DNA of 32,609 nt from an uncultured Bacilli bacterium (GTDB lineage: Bacteria; Bacillota_I; Bacilli_A; RF39; UBA660), in the NCBI GenBank assembly GCA_944329385.1, contig CALVIE010000007.1, positions 1-32,609 of the forward strand, written 5' to 3'. Of the stretch, positions 24,726 to 32,134 are shown in pieces. Under the pieces are notes generated by a model. That model saw only the letters and a program-made list of their open reading frames with translations. It was not told the DNA's origin and ran no database searches. A program made the position numbers and the translations under genes. The first letter of the stretch is position 1. Each line of letters begins with the position of its first letter.

Positions 24726-26333
24726 TTACTGTTTTAAAACATATCTATATGTCAAATTTCTAACTTTAAATGTCAAATTAACCTTTGTTGCATTAATTAC
24801 ATCAAGTGGTACCTCAATATAATAATTAGTATTATCCACACCAGCCTTAGGTTTAATGATTTGTGTATCAATTTTTTGTGAATACCAACTATTATTCAAC
24901 TCATAATTTATTGTTGCAAAATTATTTATAAAAGATGTAAAAGAAGATATTTCACTACTATTAACATTATCACTAGGCACAAAATAACCATTAATTCTCA
25001 TAAGCGTTTTATAATAATTTCCAGTCGCAGTAGGTGTTAAATATTCAGACGAATCAATACACTTATTAGTTGCATAACAATATTTATAACCTATTTTAAA
25101 CCAGTTATTAAATTCATAACCTTTAATTTTAAAAATAGATCCTTCTAAAACACTATTTTCAAATTTTAACTCATCACCAATTTTACTATCTATAATTTTT
25201 TCATTTTCAGTTAAATTAGTAGGATTTAAATCTATAAATATATTTTTTGCACCCATTTCACCTCTAACATAACTAACATTATCATTGAATTTCAATTGCA
25301 TCTTTTTTTCAGCATCTTCTAAAGGAATCACAAAAGCTAAAATATAACTTTGAAATTCATCCGTTAATTTTTGACCATTATAAGCTGTTCCTATATCATA
25401 AAGTTCTTTCGCATAATCTCTATTTTGGCCATAAGATATTCCGTCAATAATTAATGTCGTAAGCCCAGTATTTAAAGTATCATTAATACCTTGCTTTCTT
25501 AAATCCATCTTAATAACCACAATCATATCATCAGTAATTTTATTACCATTAGCATCAGACTGTGTCAAATAAGTATTTTTAACATTCATCATCACACCGC
25601 TCGCATTAAAAGCCGTACCTTGATCATAATTAGCTTTATAAAGCATAATACTCATATATATATTAAACCCTAAAGCAACCACTAAAATAACAATACATGT
25701 ATTGAATATAAATTTGTGTTCTTTATAAAAATATTTAAATAATCTTAATCGATACCTAATATTTCTATGAATTTTATTACCATCAAACTCTAAAGAAACC
25801 TCAATTTCTTCACTATCTTTTTCATTAATATCTAACTGTTGCAAATCAGTTCTAAAATCAAATTGCTTAATATCAAAACCTAAAGCTCTAACAGCATATA
25901 AAATCAAACAAATAAATTGCAATATACACGCAATCAAATATAAATCACGTAAAGCACTAGATGTACGAACATCAAGTAAATAAGAACTAATATCTCTAAG
26001 CGTTGGATAAGTAAAGAAAAATAATACTATTAACATAGCATAAACAATCAAACTAAAAATATAAAGTTTTTTTGGCTTTTTCTTATAAATCATTACCGAA
26101 AGCACAATTATAATTAAAATAATTATCAAAAGTGCTAATACAAAACTATACATATTTAACATTGTCCTAGGTGACATCTCACTTAATGCCGCACTATAAT
26201 CACCAACATAGACTCTAAAAAAATTATAAACTGAAAAAGAACGGTATAGCAAAAAAACAATTAAACCAACAATAATAGCATGTAACAGTTTAAAATATTT
26301 TATAAAAAACGCATAAGGTTTTCTTAAAATCAT
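24726..26333 (-). CDS. Five-helix membrane protein with large outer domain, head of the Tad operon
   Basis: A 535-residue protein with five hydrophobic segments (about 17-33, 62-85, 91-111, 128-148, 214-236) and then about 300 residues outside the membrane. The outer domain has beta-type composition (IDGISYGQNRDYAKEL, then KYCYATNKCIDSS). Unrecognised. Its position as the first gene, 34 bases before the next, and the mode of overlap after it make it part of the pilus unit. It could be a periplasmic-face scaffold specific to this lineage. Confidence 0.72.
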   Translation of the reverse strand: MILRKPYAFFIKYFKLLHAIIVGLIVFLLYRSFSVYNFFRVYVGDYSAALSEMSPRTMLNMYSFVLALLIIILIIIVLSVMIYKKKPKKLYIFSLIVYAMLIVLFFFTYPTLRDISSYLLDVRTSSALRDLYLIACILQFICLILYAVRALGFDIKQFDFRTDLQQLDINEKDSEEIEVSLEFDGNKIHRNIRYRLRLFKYFYKEHKFIFNTCIVILVVALGFNIYMSIMLYKANYDQGTAFNASGVMMNVKNTYLTQSDANGNKITDDMIVVIKMDLRKQGINDTLNTGLTTLIIDGISYGQNRDYAKELYDIGTAYNGQKLTDEFQSYILAFVIPLEDAEKKMQLKFNDNVSYVRGEMGAKNIFIDLNPTNLTENEKIIDSKIGDELKFENSVLEGSIFKIKGYEFNNWFKIGYKYCYATNKCIDSSEYLTPTATGNYYKTLMRINGYFVPSDNVNSSEISSFTSFINNFATINYELNNSWYSQKIDTQIIKPKAGVDNTNYYIEVPLDVINATKVNLTFKVRNLTYRYVLKQ

Positions 26334-26360
26334 CTTTAGCCGCCCCTTCCCTATAATATA

Positions 26361-26366
26361 ATTATA
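26361..26366 (-). promoter_or_regulatory. -10 element of the Tad-type operon
   Basis: Perfect TATAAT on the minus strand, about 28 bases upstream of the ATG at 26333, followed by a second TATTAT seven bases on. The -35 region is a run of T (TTTTTT) without a clear hexamer. AAGGGGCGG is the likely ribosome-binding site. Confidence 0.45.
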
Positions 26367-26397
26367 ACCTATTTTTTTCTAAAAAAAAAGAAAAATA

Positions 26398-26889
26398 TTA
26401 CTTTTTCAAACATTTTATAATTATTTCATATTTTTCTTTTAAATTATTAAAACTTAATCTCGCATTGGCCCCACTAGTTGATGGTAAATAAATAGCTTCA
26501 ATTCCCACACTTTTAAAACAGTATTTATTATATAAATCCAAAGCTTTTTTACCAGTTACAAAAATATATTTAATATCAGTACCTAAAATTAAACTTTTAA
26601 TATCATTAACTTTAGGATTTTTAATAGAACTGTCACTAGAACCTTCTATATCACAGCTTTCTAAAACATCCCATAAAGCAATTTTATTTTTCCTTAAAAA
26701 CTCTTTTTTATCACTTAAACTATCAGGAAATTCATCATCAAAAATATCACTTATTACTTTCCAAAATCTATTTTGTTTATGCATATAATAAAAACCATAC
26801 TCTCTGGATTTTAAAGAAGGTATCGAACCTAAAATTAATACTCTACTATCTTTATTAATATAAGGTCCAAACTCGTGACTTACTCTCAT
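26398..26889 (-). CDS. DNA-deoxyinosine glycosylase (uracil-DNA-glycosylase superfamily)
   Basis: A 163-residue enzyme that removes hypoxanthine from deaminated DNA. It matches the family pattern from end to end: VLILGSIPSLKSRE (18-30), YYMHKQNRFWKV (34-45), IALWDVLESCDIEGSSDSSI in the middle, and LPSTSGANARLSF near 134. The ATG gives the usual family N-terminus (SHEFGPY). No ribosome-binding site is visible just upstream. It is a separate gene after the Tad operon and not linked in function. Confidence 0.88.
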   Translation of the reverse strand: MRVSHEFGPYINKDSRVLILGSIPSLKSREYGFYYMHKQNRFWKVISDIFDDEFPDSLSDKKEFLRKNKIALWDVLESCDIEGSSDSSIKNPKVNDIKSLILGTDIKYIFVTGKKALDLYNKYCFKSVGIEAIYLPSTSGANARLSFNNLKEKYEIIIKCLKK

Positions 26890-27128
26890 ACTATTTTAAA
26901 ATATACATAAACAATAAATTTATAAAGCAAATTAACAAAACAAATATTTTTTTCTAACATAAATATTCCTTTCCAAATTCTTCAAATATATTCAAAAAAT
27001 ATAATATAAACATATTTTACCATATAATTTAACAATAAACAGCAATGATTTAATTAAAATTATCGTAAATTTTATATTTATTAACCCAACACAATATATA
27101 CAAAATGAGAAAAATTATCAATGTATTC

Positions 27129-27161
27129 GGACACTTTTCGAACACTTTTCGGACACTTTTC
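27129..27161. repeat. 11-bp tandem repeat, three copies
   Basis: Units GGACACTTTTC, GAACACTTTTC and GGACACTTTTC are followed by a partial GACCAC. The period is not a multiple of three, so it is not a protein repeat. Such iterated short sites are often regulator- or replication-protein-binding sites. Confidence 0.75.
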
Positions 27162-27187
27162 GACCACACAATTAAAAAATCATAAAA

Positions 27188-27208
27188 AAACGAACTATTA
27201 CTAGTTCG
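27188..27208 (-). terminator. Rho-independent terminator
   Basis: On the minus strand CGAACT, six-base loop, AGTTCG, then seven T. It lies about 130 bases after the nucleotidyltransferase gene and is the first good terminator in that direction. Confidence 0.75.
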
Positions 27209-27335
27209 AATAACTATCAATCTGGTGCCGTTGAGGAAGTTATCTACAACTTTTACCAAAGGTAACTGATGTATGAATCAATCACTATATACATTATAAT
27301 CCATTTTTTATTTTGAGGTTAATTATTTAATACAT

Positions 27336-28355
27336 TTACATTTTTTTCACAGAAGTTTCATTATAGTCATTATTTTTTTGCTCCTGCATAATTTCTTCAA
27401 CTCTATGTACTACTGATTTTGATATTGCCTTGTGATTTATGGTAAAATTATTTTTTCTTTCAACATCAAGTTTGTAATCAATCATCATATCTACATCATC
27501 TTTTATAATCCTTGCATCATATCTATCTTTTGGACGTGAATTCTTTTTTGAATTGTAAATACTTTCTAAACTCATCATTTTATAAGGGATACCATTATGA
27601 TATCTTATTAAATTAGAAAATGACATATCTGTATAATCTTTAGAAAAATGATGTTCATCAACAAATAGTTGTTTACTACCATTTTGATTTTCAAAATAAT
27701 ATTCTTTTGTAGTTATACTATTATCTGGTTGTCGTTCAAACAAAAATAAACCGATACTCATAGGAGTTCCTTTATATACGATTTTATATTCATGACCATT
27801 AACTTCTTTATGAGCCATATTACTAATAAATTCAAAATCTGCACTGGAATCTATTAAGTCTTTTAATGTTATTAATTGTTGTTCATTTATAAATAAGTCT
27901 AAATCTCCATGATATCTTTCTAACACATGATTAGTTGCTAAATAGCCCATAAGTCCACCTGTATAATAGCAATCAAATCTTCCTTCAATTAAAGCGTTGA
28001 ATTCATCGAAAGCATCAATAACTAACTGATGATTTTCTGTTAAAGGCATATTTGGATGTTCCATATTCATACCTTTAATCCAATTTAGTCTGGCAATCAA
28101 ATCATTAACAGATGTATACTGTTCAGGGTTTAATTTTATAATAGATTCAACATTTGCAAAAATATCTTCTTCGGTTATCATCTTTCTATTTAGTAAATCA
28201 TTTAATGAAACCAAAATAGCATCAATAGAGTCACTTATATTCATTGAACACAATTTGTTAATAGTATCATATATTTGATCTTGATTCGTAATATTTGCCC
28301 GTTGTGCAAAAGTATAAACTAGTTTAGTTACAGTTTCTTTTTGAAATTCATTCAT
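27336..28355 (-). CDS. Nucleotidyltransferase-superfamily protein
   Basis: A 339-residue protein. A helical N-terminal region (1-125) precedes a nucleotidyltransferase core: GGLMGYLATNH near 133-143 and HGDLDLFI with Asp151 and Asp153 as the metal pair. The GG...DxD pattern is that of the pol-beta fold found in toxin-antitoxin partners (AbiEii-like) and related enzymes that add nucleotides to RNA or protein. Which group it belongs to cannot be told from motifs alone; no partner gene is next to it. The ATG at 28355 is preferred over 28376: GAGGTG lies before it, and the -10 at 28380-28385 would place the transcript start past the earlier codon. It stands alone among repeats and terminators, as expected for an acquired gene. 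Confidence 0.72.
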   Translation of the reverse strand: MNEFQKETVTKLVYTFAQRANITNQDQIYDTINKLCSMNISDSIDAILVSLNDLLNRKMITEEDIFANVESIIKLNPEQYTSVNDLIARLNWIKGMNMEHPNMPLTENHQLVIDAFDEFNALIEGRFDCYYTGGLMGYLATNHVLERYHGDLDLFINEQQLITLKDLIDSSADFEFISNMAHKEVNGHEYKIVYKGTPMSIGLFLFERQPDNSITTKEYYFENQNGSKQLFVDEHHFSKDYTDMSFSNLIRYHNGIPYKMMSLESIYNSKKNSRPKDRYDARIIKDDVDMMIDYKLDVERKNNFTINHKAISKSVVHRVEEIMQEQKNNDYNETSVKKM

Positions 28356-28379
28356 ACAGCACCTCATACTTTCCATTCA

Positions 28380-28388
28380 ATTATATCA
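28380..28388 (-). promoter_or_regulatory. Extended -10 promoter of the nucleotidyltransferase gene
   Basis: TG-A-TATAAT on the minus strand about 25 bases before the ATG at 28355. No convincing -35 is present, which fits an extended -10 promoter. Confidence 0.55.
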
Positions 28389-28734
28389 TTAATTTTGGTA
28401 ATTTACTATATTTCCAAATCAAAGTCATCGTGATCTTTGTGTTTGTCAATTTTTCGTAAACCTTTTACACTCTGAATTGCATTGTTTGTTCAAGAAAGTG
28501 TACTATAATAACCGCTTTTTTCTATATTTTATGATGACAGATTTCTGTTTTTATCACTTGAATAGGGTAAAGTACTCATTCATTTTTACCTCCTTTCATA
28601 GATATATTTTGGCTCTAACAAAATATTTAACCCCCTAGGTATTTTGACATAAACATCAAAATAACCTGTGGGCTAAGGGATATTCCCTAGACCCCTTTTA
28701 GACTTATTTCTTCTAGGTTGATTTTTTCATAAAA
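28389..28734 (-). other. Structured leader-like segment with strong SD and two tiny overlapping reading frames
   Basis: No gene of normal length. On the minus strand a hairpin 28637-28666 (AGGT-ATTTTGA with TCAAAAT-A-ACCT, one bulge) and a near-palindrome GGGATATTCCC around 28678-28688 precede a strong AAAGGAGGT (28588-28596). Two ATGs follow: one at 28583 encodes MNEYFTLFK and stops, the other at 28579 encodes about 16 residues (MSTLPYSSDKNR...) and stops. The rest to 28389 is featureless. It looks like the leader and start of a gene whose body has been lost, or a regulatory leader peptide. Confidence 0.45.
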
Positions 28735-28763
28735 ACGAAAAAATCAATCATTTCTGATTGATT
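28735..28763 (-). terminator. Terminator of tRNA-Leu
   Basis: AATCAATCA, loop GAAA, TGATTGATT, followed by T-rich TTTTTTCG on the minus strand; perfect nine-base-pair stem with a stable tetraloop, about 40 bases after the tRNA. Confidence 0.85.
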
Positions 28764-28803
28764 CCTATATCAAAAGTTCGAATAGTTCGAACAGATTTCC
28801 CAA

Positions 28804-28889
28804 TGGTGCTCGTGGTGGGAATCGAACCCACATGGCCAAAAGCCACACGATTTTGAGTCGTGCGCGTCTACCAATTCCGCCACACAAGC
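28804..28889 (-). tRNA. tRNA-Leu (anticodon CAA)
   Basis: An 86-base tRNA including encoded CCA. Acceptor GCTTGTG pairs with CACGAGC (one G-U), discriminator A. The anticodon stem CACGA/TCGTG holds loop CTCAAAA, so the anticodon is CAA. A long variable arm (TGGCTTTTGGCCA) confirms class II, and the T arm is GTGGG-TTCGATT-CCCAC. It reads UUG. Confidence 0.97.
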
Positions 28890-28898
28890 AACAAAAAC

Positions 28899-28927
28899 AT
28901 TATAGCACAAATTCTTAACAATTTCAA
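28899..28927 (-). promoter_or_regulatory. Promoter of tRNA-Leu
   Basis: TTGAAA (28927-28922), 17-base spacer, TATAAT (28904-28899) on the minus strand, ten bases before the tRNA 5' end. It lies right after the end of the CaCA antiporter gene. Confidence 0.8.
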
Positions 28928-28933
28928 AAGAAT

Positions 28934-29884
28934 TTATACCATAAATAAATATACATAATAAATAATAAACAAAGTTAACATAAAAATTGCTTCATTTCTG
29001 CTAACTTCTTTTTTACTTTTTGCAAACAAATATAGACAAAAAGATGATAAAAACACCACTAAAATATCAACAAAATTAAAACCAGTTAACTCTACTCCAC
29101 CATATACAGCAACAGGTAATCCTAAAACCACACAAATATTAAATATATTTGTTCCAATAATATTTCCAATAGCCATGTCAAACTCACCTTTACTCGCACT
29201 AGTAATTGTCATAACAAGTTCAGGCAAACTTGTACCAACCACAATAATAAGCATAGTTATTATTTTCTTACTAACATTTAACTTTTCCGCTAAAGCCGTC
29301 GCACTATTTACCACTAAATCACTACTAACTATAGTCAAAAGTAAAGAAAAAACAATCAATAATAAAGAAAAAGCAAAACCATATTTAATATCATCATCAT
29401 TATTTTTCTCGTTACCTTTATGAATAAGACCTATTAAATAAAACACAAACACACTAAAAAACAAAAGTAAAACAATCCCATCAACCTTTGAAAAACTATT
29501 ATCCGTAAAAGGAATGAATAACTTATCTAACATAAGCACTGAAAAAACTGTTGTAATCAAAACTAAAATCGGTAACTCTTTTTTAATAGTTGCATGCTTC
29601 ACCCTAATTGGTTTTATCAAAGCTGCCATTCCAATAATTAAAAATACATTCACCACACAGCTACCTATAATATTCGCAAAAGCAATCTGCCCATCACCGC
29701 CTTTAACACTTTGAAAAGATATAGCCATCTCAGGTGCGCATGTTCCAAATGCCATAATAGTAAGTGCTACAAGCATCTTTGGTACGTTTAATCTAAGAGC
29801 TAAAGAAGCGGCAGCTTCTACTAATACATCTGCTGCTTTTACAATTAAAAAAAGGCCTAAAAACAATAATATTAAATCTATCAT
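28934..29884 (-). CDS. CaCA-family sodium/calcium exchanger, YrbG-like
   Basis: A 316-residue membrane protein of about ten helices in two homologous halves. The alpha-repeats are GTCAPEMAISFQSV...NIIGSCVVN in the first half and GTSLPELVMTITSA...NIIGTNIFN in the second, with the acidic residues of the ion site (Glu in each PE). This is the YrbG-type calcium or sodium/calcium antiporter of the cytoplasmic membrane. A cytosolic acidic loop (NEKNNDDDIK) separates the halves. The start overlaps scpB by four bases. Confidence 0.9.
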   Translation of the reverse strand: MIDLILLFLGLFLIVKAADVLVEAAASLALRLNVPKMLVALTIMAFGTCAPEMAISFQSVKGGDGQIAFANIIGSCVVNVFLIIGMAALIKPIRVKHATIKKELPILVLITTVFSVLMLDKLFIPFTDNSFSKVDGIVLLLFFSVFVFYLIGLIHKGNEKNNDDDIKYGFAFSLLLIVFSLLLTIVSSDLVVNSATALAEKLNVSKKIITMLIIVVGTSLPELVMTITSASKGEFDMAIGNIIGTNIFNICVVLGLPVAVYGGVELTGFNFVDILVVFLSSFCLYLFAKSKKEVSRNEAIFMLTLFIIYYVYLFMV

Positions 29885-30438
29885 ATTTCTTCCTTATATT
29901 TTGAGGTAAATAAATCTTGCTCACCATTGACTTTTTCTTCAGGTAAATCTGGAAGATCATCTAAAGACTTTAAACCAAAATAATCCAAAAATTGATCAGT
30001 CACTCCATATAACAATGGTCTACCTGGTAAATCTGATTTTCCAACTTCCTTGATCAAATTTTTTAAAACTAATTTCCTCATTACATAAGTTGATCCAACC
30101 CCTCTTATCTCATCCACCATAACTCTCGTAATAGGACCATTATATGCTATAATAGCTAAAGTTTCTAAAGCCGCCGAACTTAAAGTATCAGAGCTTTCTA
30201 TAGTAACTAATTTTTTATAAAAATCCGCATGCTCTTTTTTCGTTACAAGCTTATAATTATCGTTATATTCTTCTAAAAAAAATCCTCTTTCTTCATTATT
30301 CAAATCACTCTTATATTCTAAAACTAATTTTTCAAGTGCCTCTAAAGAAATGTTCAAAACCTCTTTCAATCTATCTTTAGTTATTCCTTCATCACCAACA
30401 ACAAATAATATACCTTCTAAAACAGCCTTTAAATTCAT
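29881..30438 (-). CDS. scpB: Segregation and condensation protein B
   Basis: A 185-residue protein with two winged-helix domains; LEGILFVVGDEGI at the N-terminus and SAALETLAIIAYNGPITRVMVDEIRGV and LPGRPLLYGVTDQFLDYFGL are diagnostic. As a dimer with ScpA it bridges the SMC head domains to condense and segregate chromosomes. It overlaps scpA by four bases, the usual coupling. The acidic C-terminal tail is typical. Confidence 0.96.
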   Translation of the reverse strand: MNLKAVLEGILFVVGDEGITKDRLKEVLNISLEALEKLVLEYKSDLNNEERGFFLEEYNDNYKLVTKKEHADFYKKLVTIESSDTLSSAALETLAIIAYNGPITRVMVDEIRGVGSTYVMRKLVLKNLIKEVGKSDLPGRPLLYGVTDQFLDYFGLKSLDDLPDLPEEKVNGEQDLFTSKYKEEI

Positions 30439-31154
30439 ACTCCCACCTCCTCTAAAACAATTTTATCTAAAGTCTTATCCTGTTTAATTTTTAACTGACC
30501 TTTTTTTGCTAAATCTAAAATAGCTAAAAATGTCACCACTACATAACTTTTATTTCTAATATCAAACAGTTCTTCAAAATTTACTTTTTTATTTTGACGT
30601 AATTTTTTCATAATATCATTACATCTCTTACTAACTGAATATTCTTTTCGTGTTATAACTGTATCTAAAGGTTCCTCTAAAATTTTCCTTTTTCTAAATT
30701 CCATAAAAGCTTTAAGCAAATCATCTAATGAAACATCTTCATCTAAAACCACATCTTCACCTTTAAAATCAGTAAGCTCACTCGAACTTTTTGAGTATAA
30801 ATATTTACGTTCTGACTCCATATCACGTAATTTTAAAGATAACTCTTTATACTTCTGATATTCTAATAATCTATTAATCAAATTTTCCCTAGGATCTTCC
30901 TCATCTTCTTCATCTGAATTTTCATCATTAGGTAATAAATATCTAGATTTCATTTCAATTAATTCAGCAGCCATCACTAAATATTCACTATCTACATTTA
31001 AATTTAAACATTCCATACTTTCAATATAATCCAAATATTGCTCAGTAATTTTAGCAACATCAATATCAAATATATCAATATCTGCTACCTTAATTAAATG
31101 AAGTAATAAATCCAAAGGACCTTGAAATTTGTAAGTTGTAAACTGATATTCCAT
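30435..31154 (-). CDS. scpA: Segregation and condensation protein A (kleisin)
   Basis: A 239-residue kleisin that closes the SMC ring. N-terminal YKFQGPLDLLLHLIKVADIDIFDIDVAKITEQYL and LVMAAELIEMKSRYLLP are conserved, as is the C-terminal winged-helix part (VVTFLAILDLAKKGQL). A long acidic stretch (NSDEEDEEDPRE) links them. GGAGAGG precedes the ATG. It is the first gene of the operon. Confidence 0.96.
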   Translation of the reverse strand: MEYQFTTYKFQGPLDLLLHLIKVADIDIFDIDVAKITEQYLDYIESMECLNLNVDSEYLVMAAELIEMKSRYLLPNDENSDEEDEEDPRENLINRLLEYQKYKELSLKLRDMESERKYLYSKSSSELTDFKGEDVVLDEDVSLDDLLKAFMEFRKRKILEEPLDTVITRKEYSVSKRCNDIMKKLRQNKKVNFEELFDIRNKSYVVVTFLAILDLAKKGQLKIKQDKTLDKIVLEEVGV

Positions 31155-31180
31155 ATTCTAAGCCTCTCCATCTTAAAAAC

Positions 31181-31210
31181 ATTATAACATTTTATTATTT
31201 CCAAGTTCAA
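31181..31210 (-). promoter_or_regulatory. Promoter of the scpA-scpB operon
   Basis: TTGAAC (31210-31205), 18-base spacer and TATAAT (31186-31181) on the minus strand, about 27 bases before the ATG. Confidence 0.7.
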
Positions 31211-31266
31211 GTAAACATTTTTAAATAACAAAACTAATACACTTAAATATAAAAGGAATGATAACC

Positions 31267-31491
31267 ATGATAGCTAGAATAATTTTCTTTTTAATTGGAT
31301 TTGGATTTAGTATTATAGGTTTTGTTTTCATAATTAGTTATCTAAATTTAATAACAATTGGGTATACTTTTAAAGAATATGTAAAGTTTATAAGTAGTAA
31401 TATAGAATGCTTAATTGGCCCAATCGGCCTTTTAATTTCCGCACTTGCAATATTTATACCAGGAGGCAAAAAAAATGAGTTACATATATGA
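31267..31491 (+). CDS. Small two-helix membrane protein
   Basis: A 74-residue protein with hydrophobic spans at about 2-28 and 47-66 and a short polar loop; ends GGKKNELHI. Unrecognised, but similar small proteins are common near genes of the next type in Bacilli. AAAAGGA lies nine bases before the ATG at 31267, whereas it abuts the in-frame ATG at 31258, so the later start is preferred. It overlaps the next gene by 17 bases, so the two are coupled. Confidence 0.65.
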   Translation: MIARIIFFLIGFGFSIIGFVFIISYLNLITIGYTFKEYVKFISSNIECLIGPIGLLISALAIFIPGGKKNELHI

Positions 31492-32113
31492 CGTTTTAGT
31501 AAATTTTCAAAAAGAATACTATGACTTCTTTGAATGGAATAAAAATGATAATATATATCACATAAGAAAAATTCCAATCTTTAAAATAAATAATGCAGAA
31601 TATAAAAACATCAAAGATAATATTGTAAAATTCGAACAAAAATTTCTAAATTTAATCAATCTTAAAACAGAACAATTTAAACAAAATAATATATCTAAAA
31701 TAAAATACTGTTTCATCATTAGTAATGGAAAAGAAGCTATAGCCATAAAACTTAATAAAAATGCAGTCACAACTCACAAAAGCGACCTTCTTCCAAATGA
31801 AACAGATGACCTATTAGAACTAATAAAACTAGAAAAAGAAACTAAAATAAATTTCAAAATTATAAAAACAAAAACACCTAATAATTTCAAAACAAGATTT
31901 GAAATAGAAAACGAAAAATTTCTTTATGAACAATTAGATAAAATATACAAACAAAATAATTTTCAAAAATTAAACTATCTTTGCTTAGAATGCTTTAATA
32001 AAGAAGAAAAGAATTCTAAAAATGCTTATCTTAAACTAAAAGAAGAAATTAAAAACACAAATCAAAACTTTCAAAAATTATATAATATTTTCAAAATAAT
32101 CACTCAAAAATAA
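31475..32113 (+). CDS. Soluble hypothetical protein, possibly DUF3603-like
   Basis: A 212-residue cytosolic protein, Lys/Asn-rich. The opening MSYIYDVLVNF and then FFEWNKNDNIYHIRKIPIFKI recalls the DUF3603/YjbA-type pattern in Bacilli, in which a YIYDVWVN start is followed by EW and a PLL-like motif; similarity is from memory and weak. The ATG at 31475 has AGGAGG at 31461-31466. The upstream TTG reading would add only ten residues and lies before that site. Confidence 0.7.
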   Translation: MSYIYDVLVNFQKEYYDFFEWNKNDNIYHIRKIPIFKINNAEYKNIKDNIVKFEQKFLNLINLKTEQFKQNNISKIKYCFIISNGKEAIAIKLNKNAVTTHKSDLLPNETDDLLELIKLEKETKINFKIIKTKTPNNFKTRFEIENEKFLYEQLDKIYKQNNFQKLNYLCLECFNKEEKNSKNAYLKLKEEIKNTNQNFQKLYNIFKIITQK

Positions 32114-32134
32114 AAAGGATAAATTAAATTATCC
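32105..32134 (-). terminator. Terminator of the repeat-protein gene
   Basis: On the minus strand GGATAA, loop, TTATCC, then TTTTTATTTTT. The stop TAA of the gene is inside the stem. Confidence 0.75.

Larger units (their letters stand above)
26890..27335. other. Gene-poor stretch between the glycosylase and nucleotidyltransferase genes
   Basis: Very AT-rich. It holds an 11-bp tandem repeat (27129-27161) and a strong minus-strand terminator (27188-27208). A 69-codon minus-strand frame (27050-27259) runs through both and has no ribosome-binding site, so I do not call it a gene. The remainder shows nothing recognisable. Confidence 0.6.

Noticed and set aside
27050-27259. A 69-codon minus-strand open reading frame
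   Set aside because: No ribosome-binding site, it runs through a terminator stem and an 11-bp repeat, and the protein has no recognised domain. It may be a remnant but I do not call it a gene.
27199-28808. Possible attachment-site pair: GCACCA, 12 bases, TTCGAACTA occurs both at the 3' end of tRNA-Leu and near 27200-27225
   Set aside because: Only 15 of 27 positions match by design of the motif and four of the 12 spacer bases agree; one half lies in terminator and palindrome sequence. Too weak for an att call, although it would fit an integrated segment.
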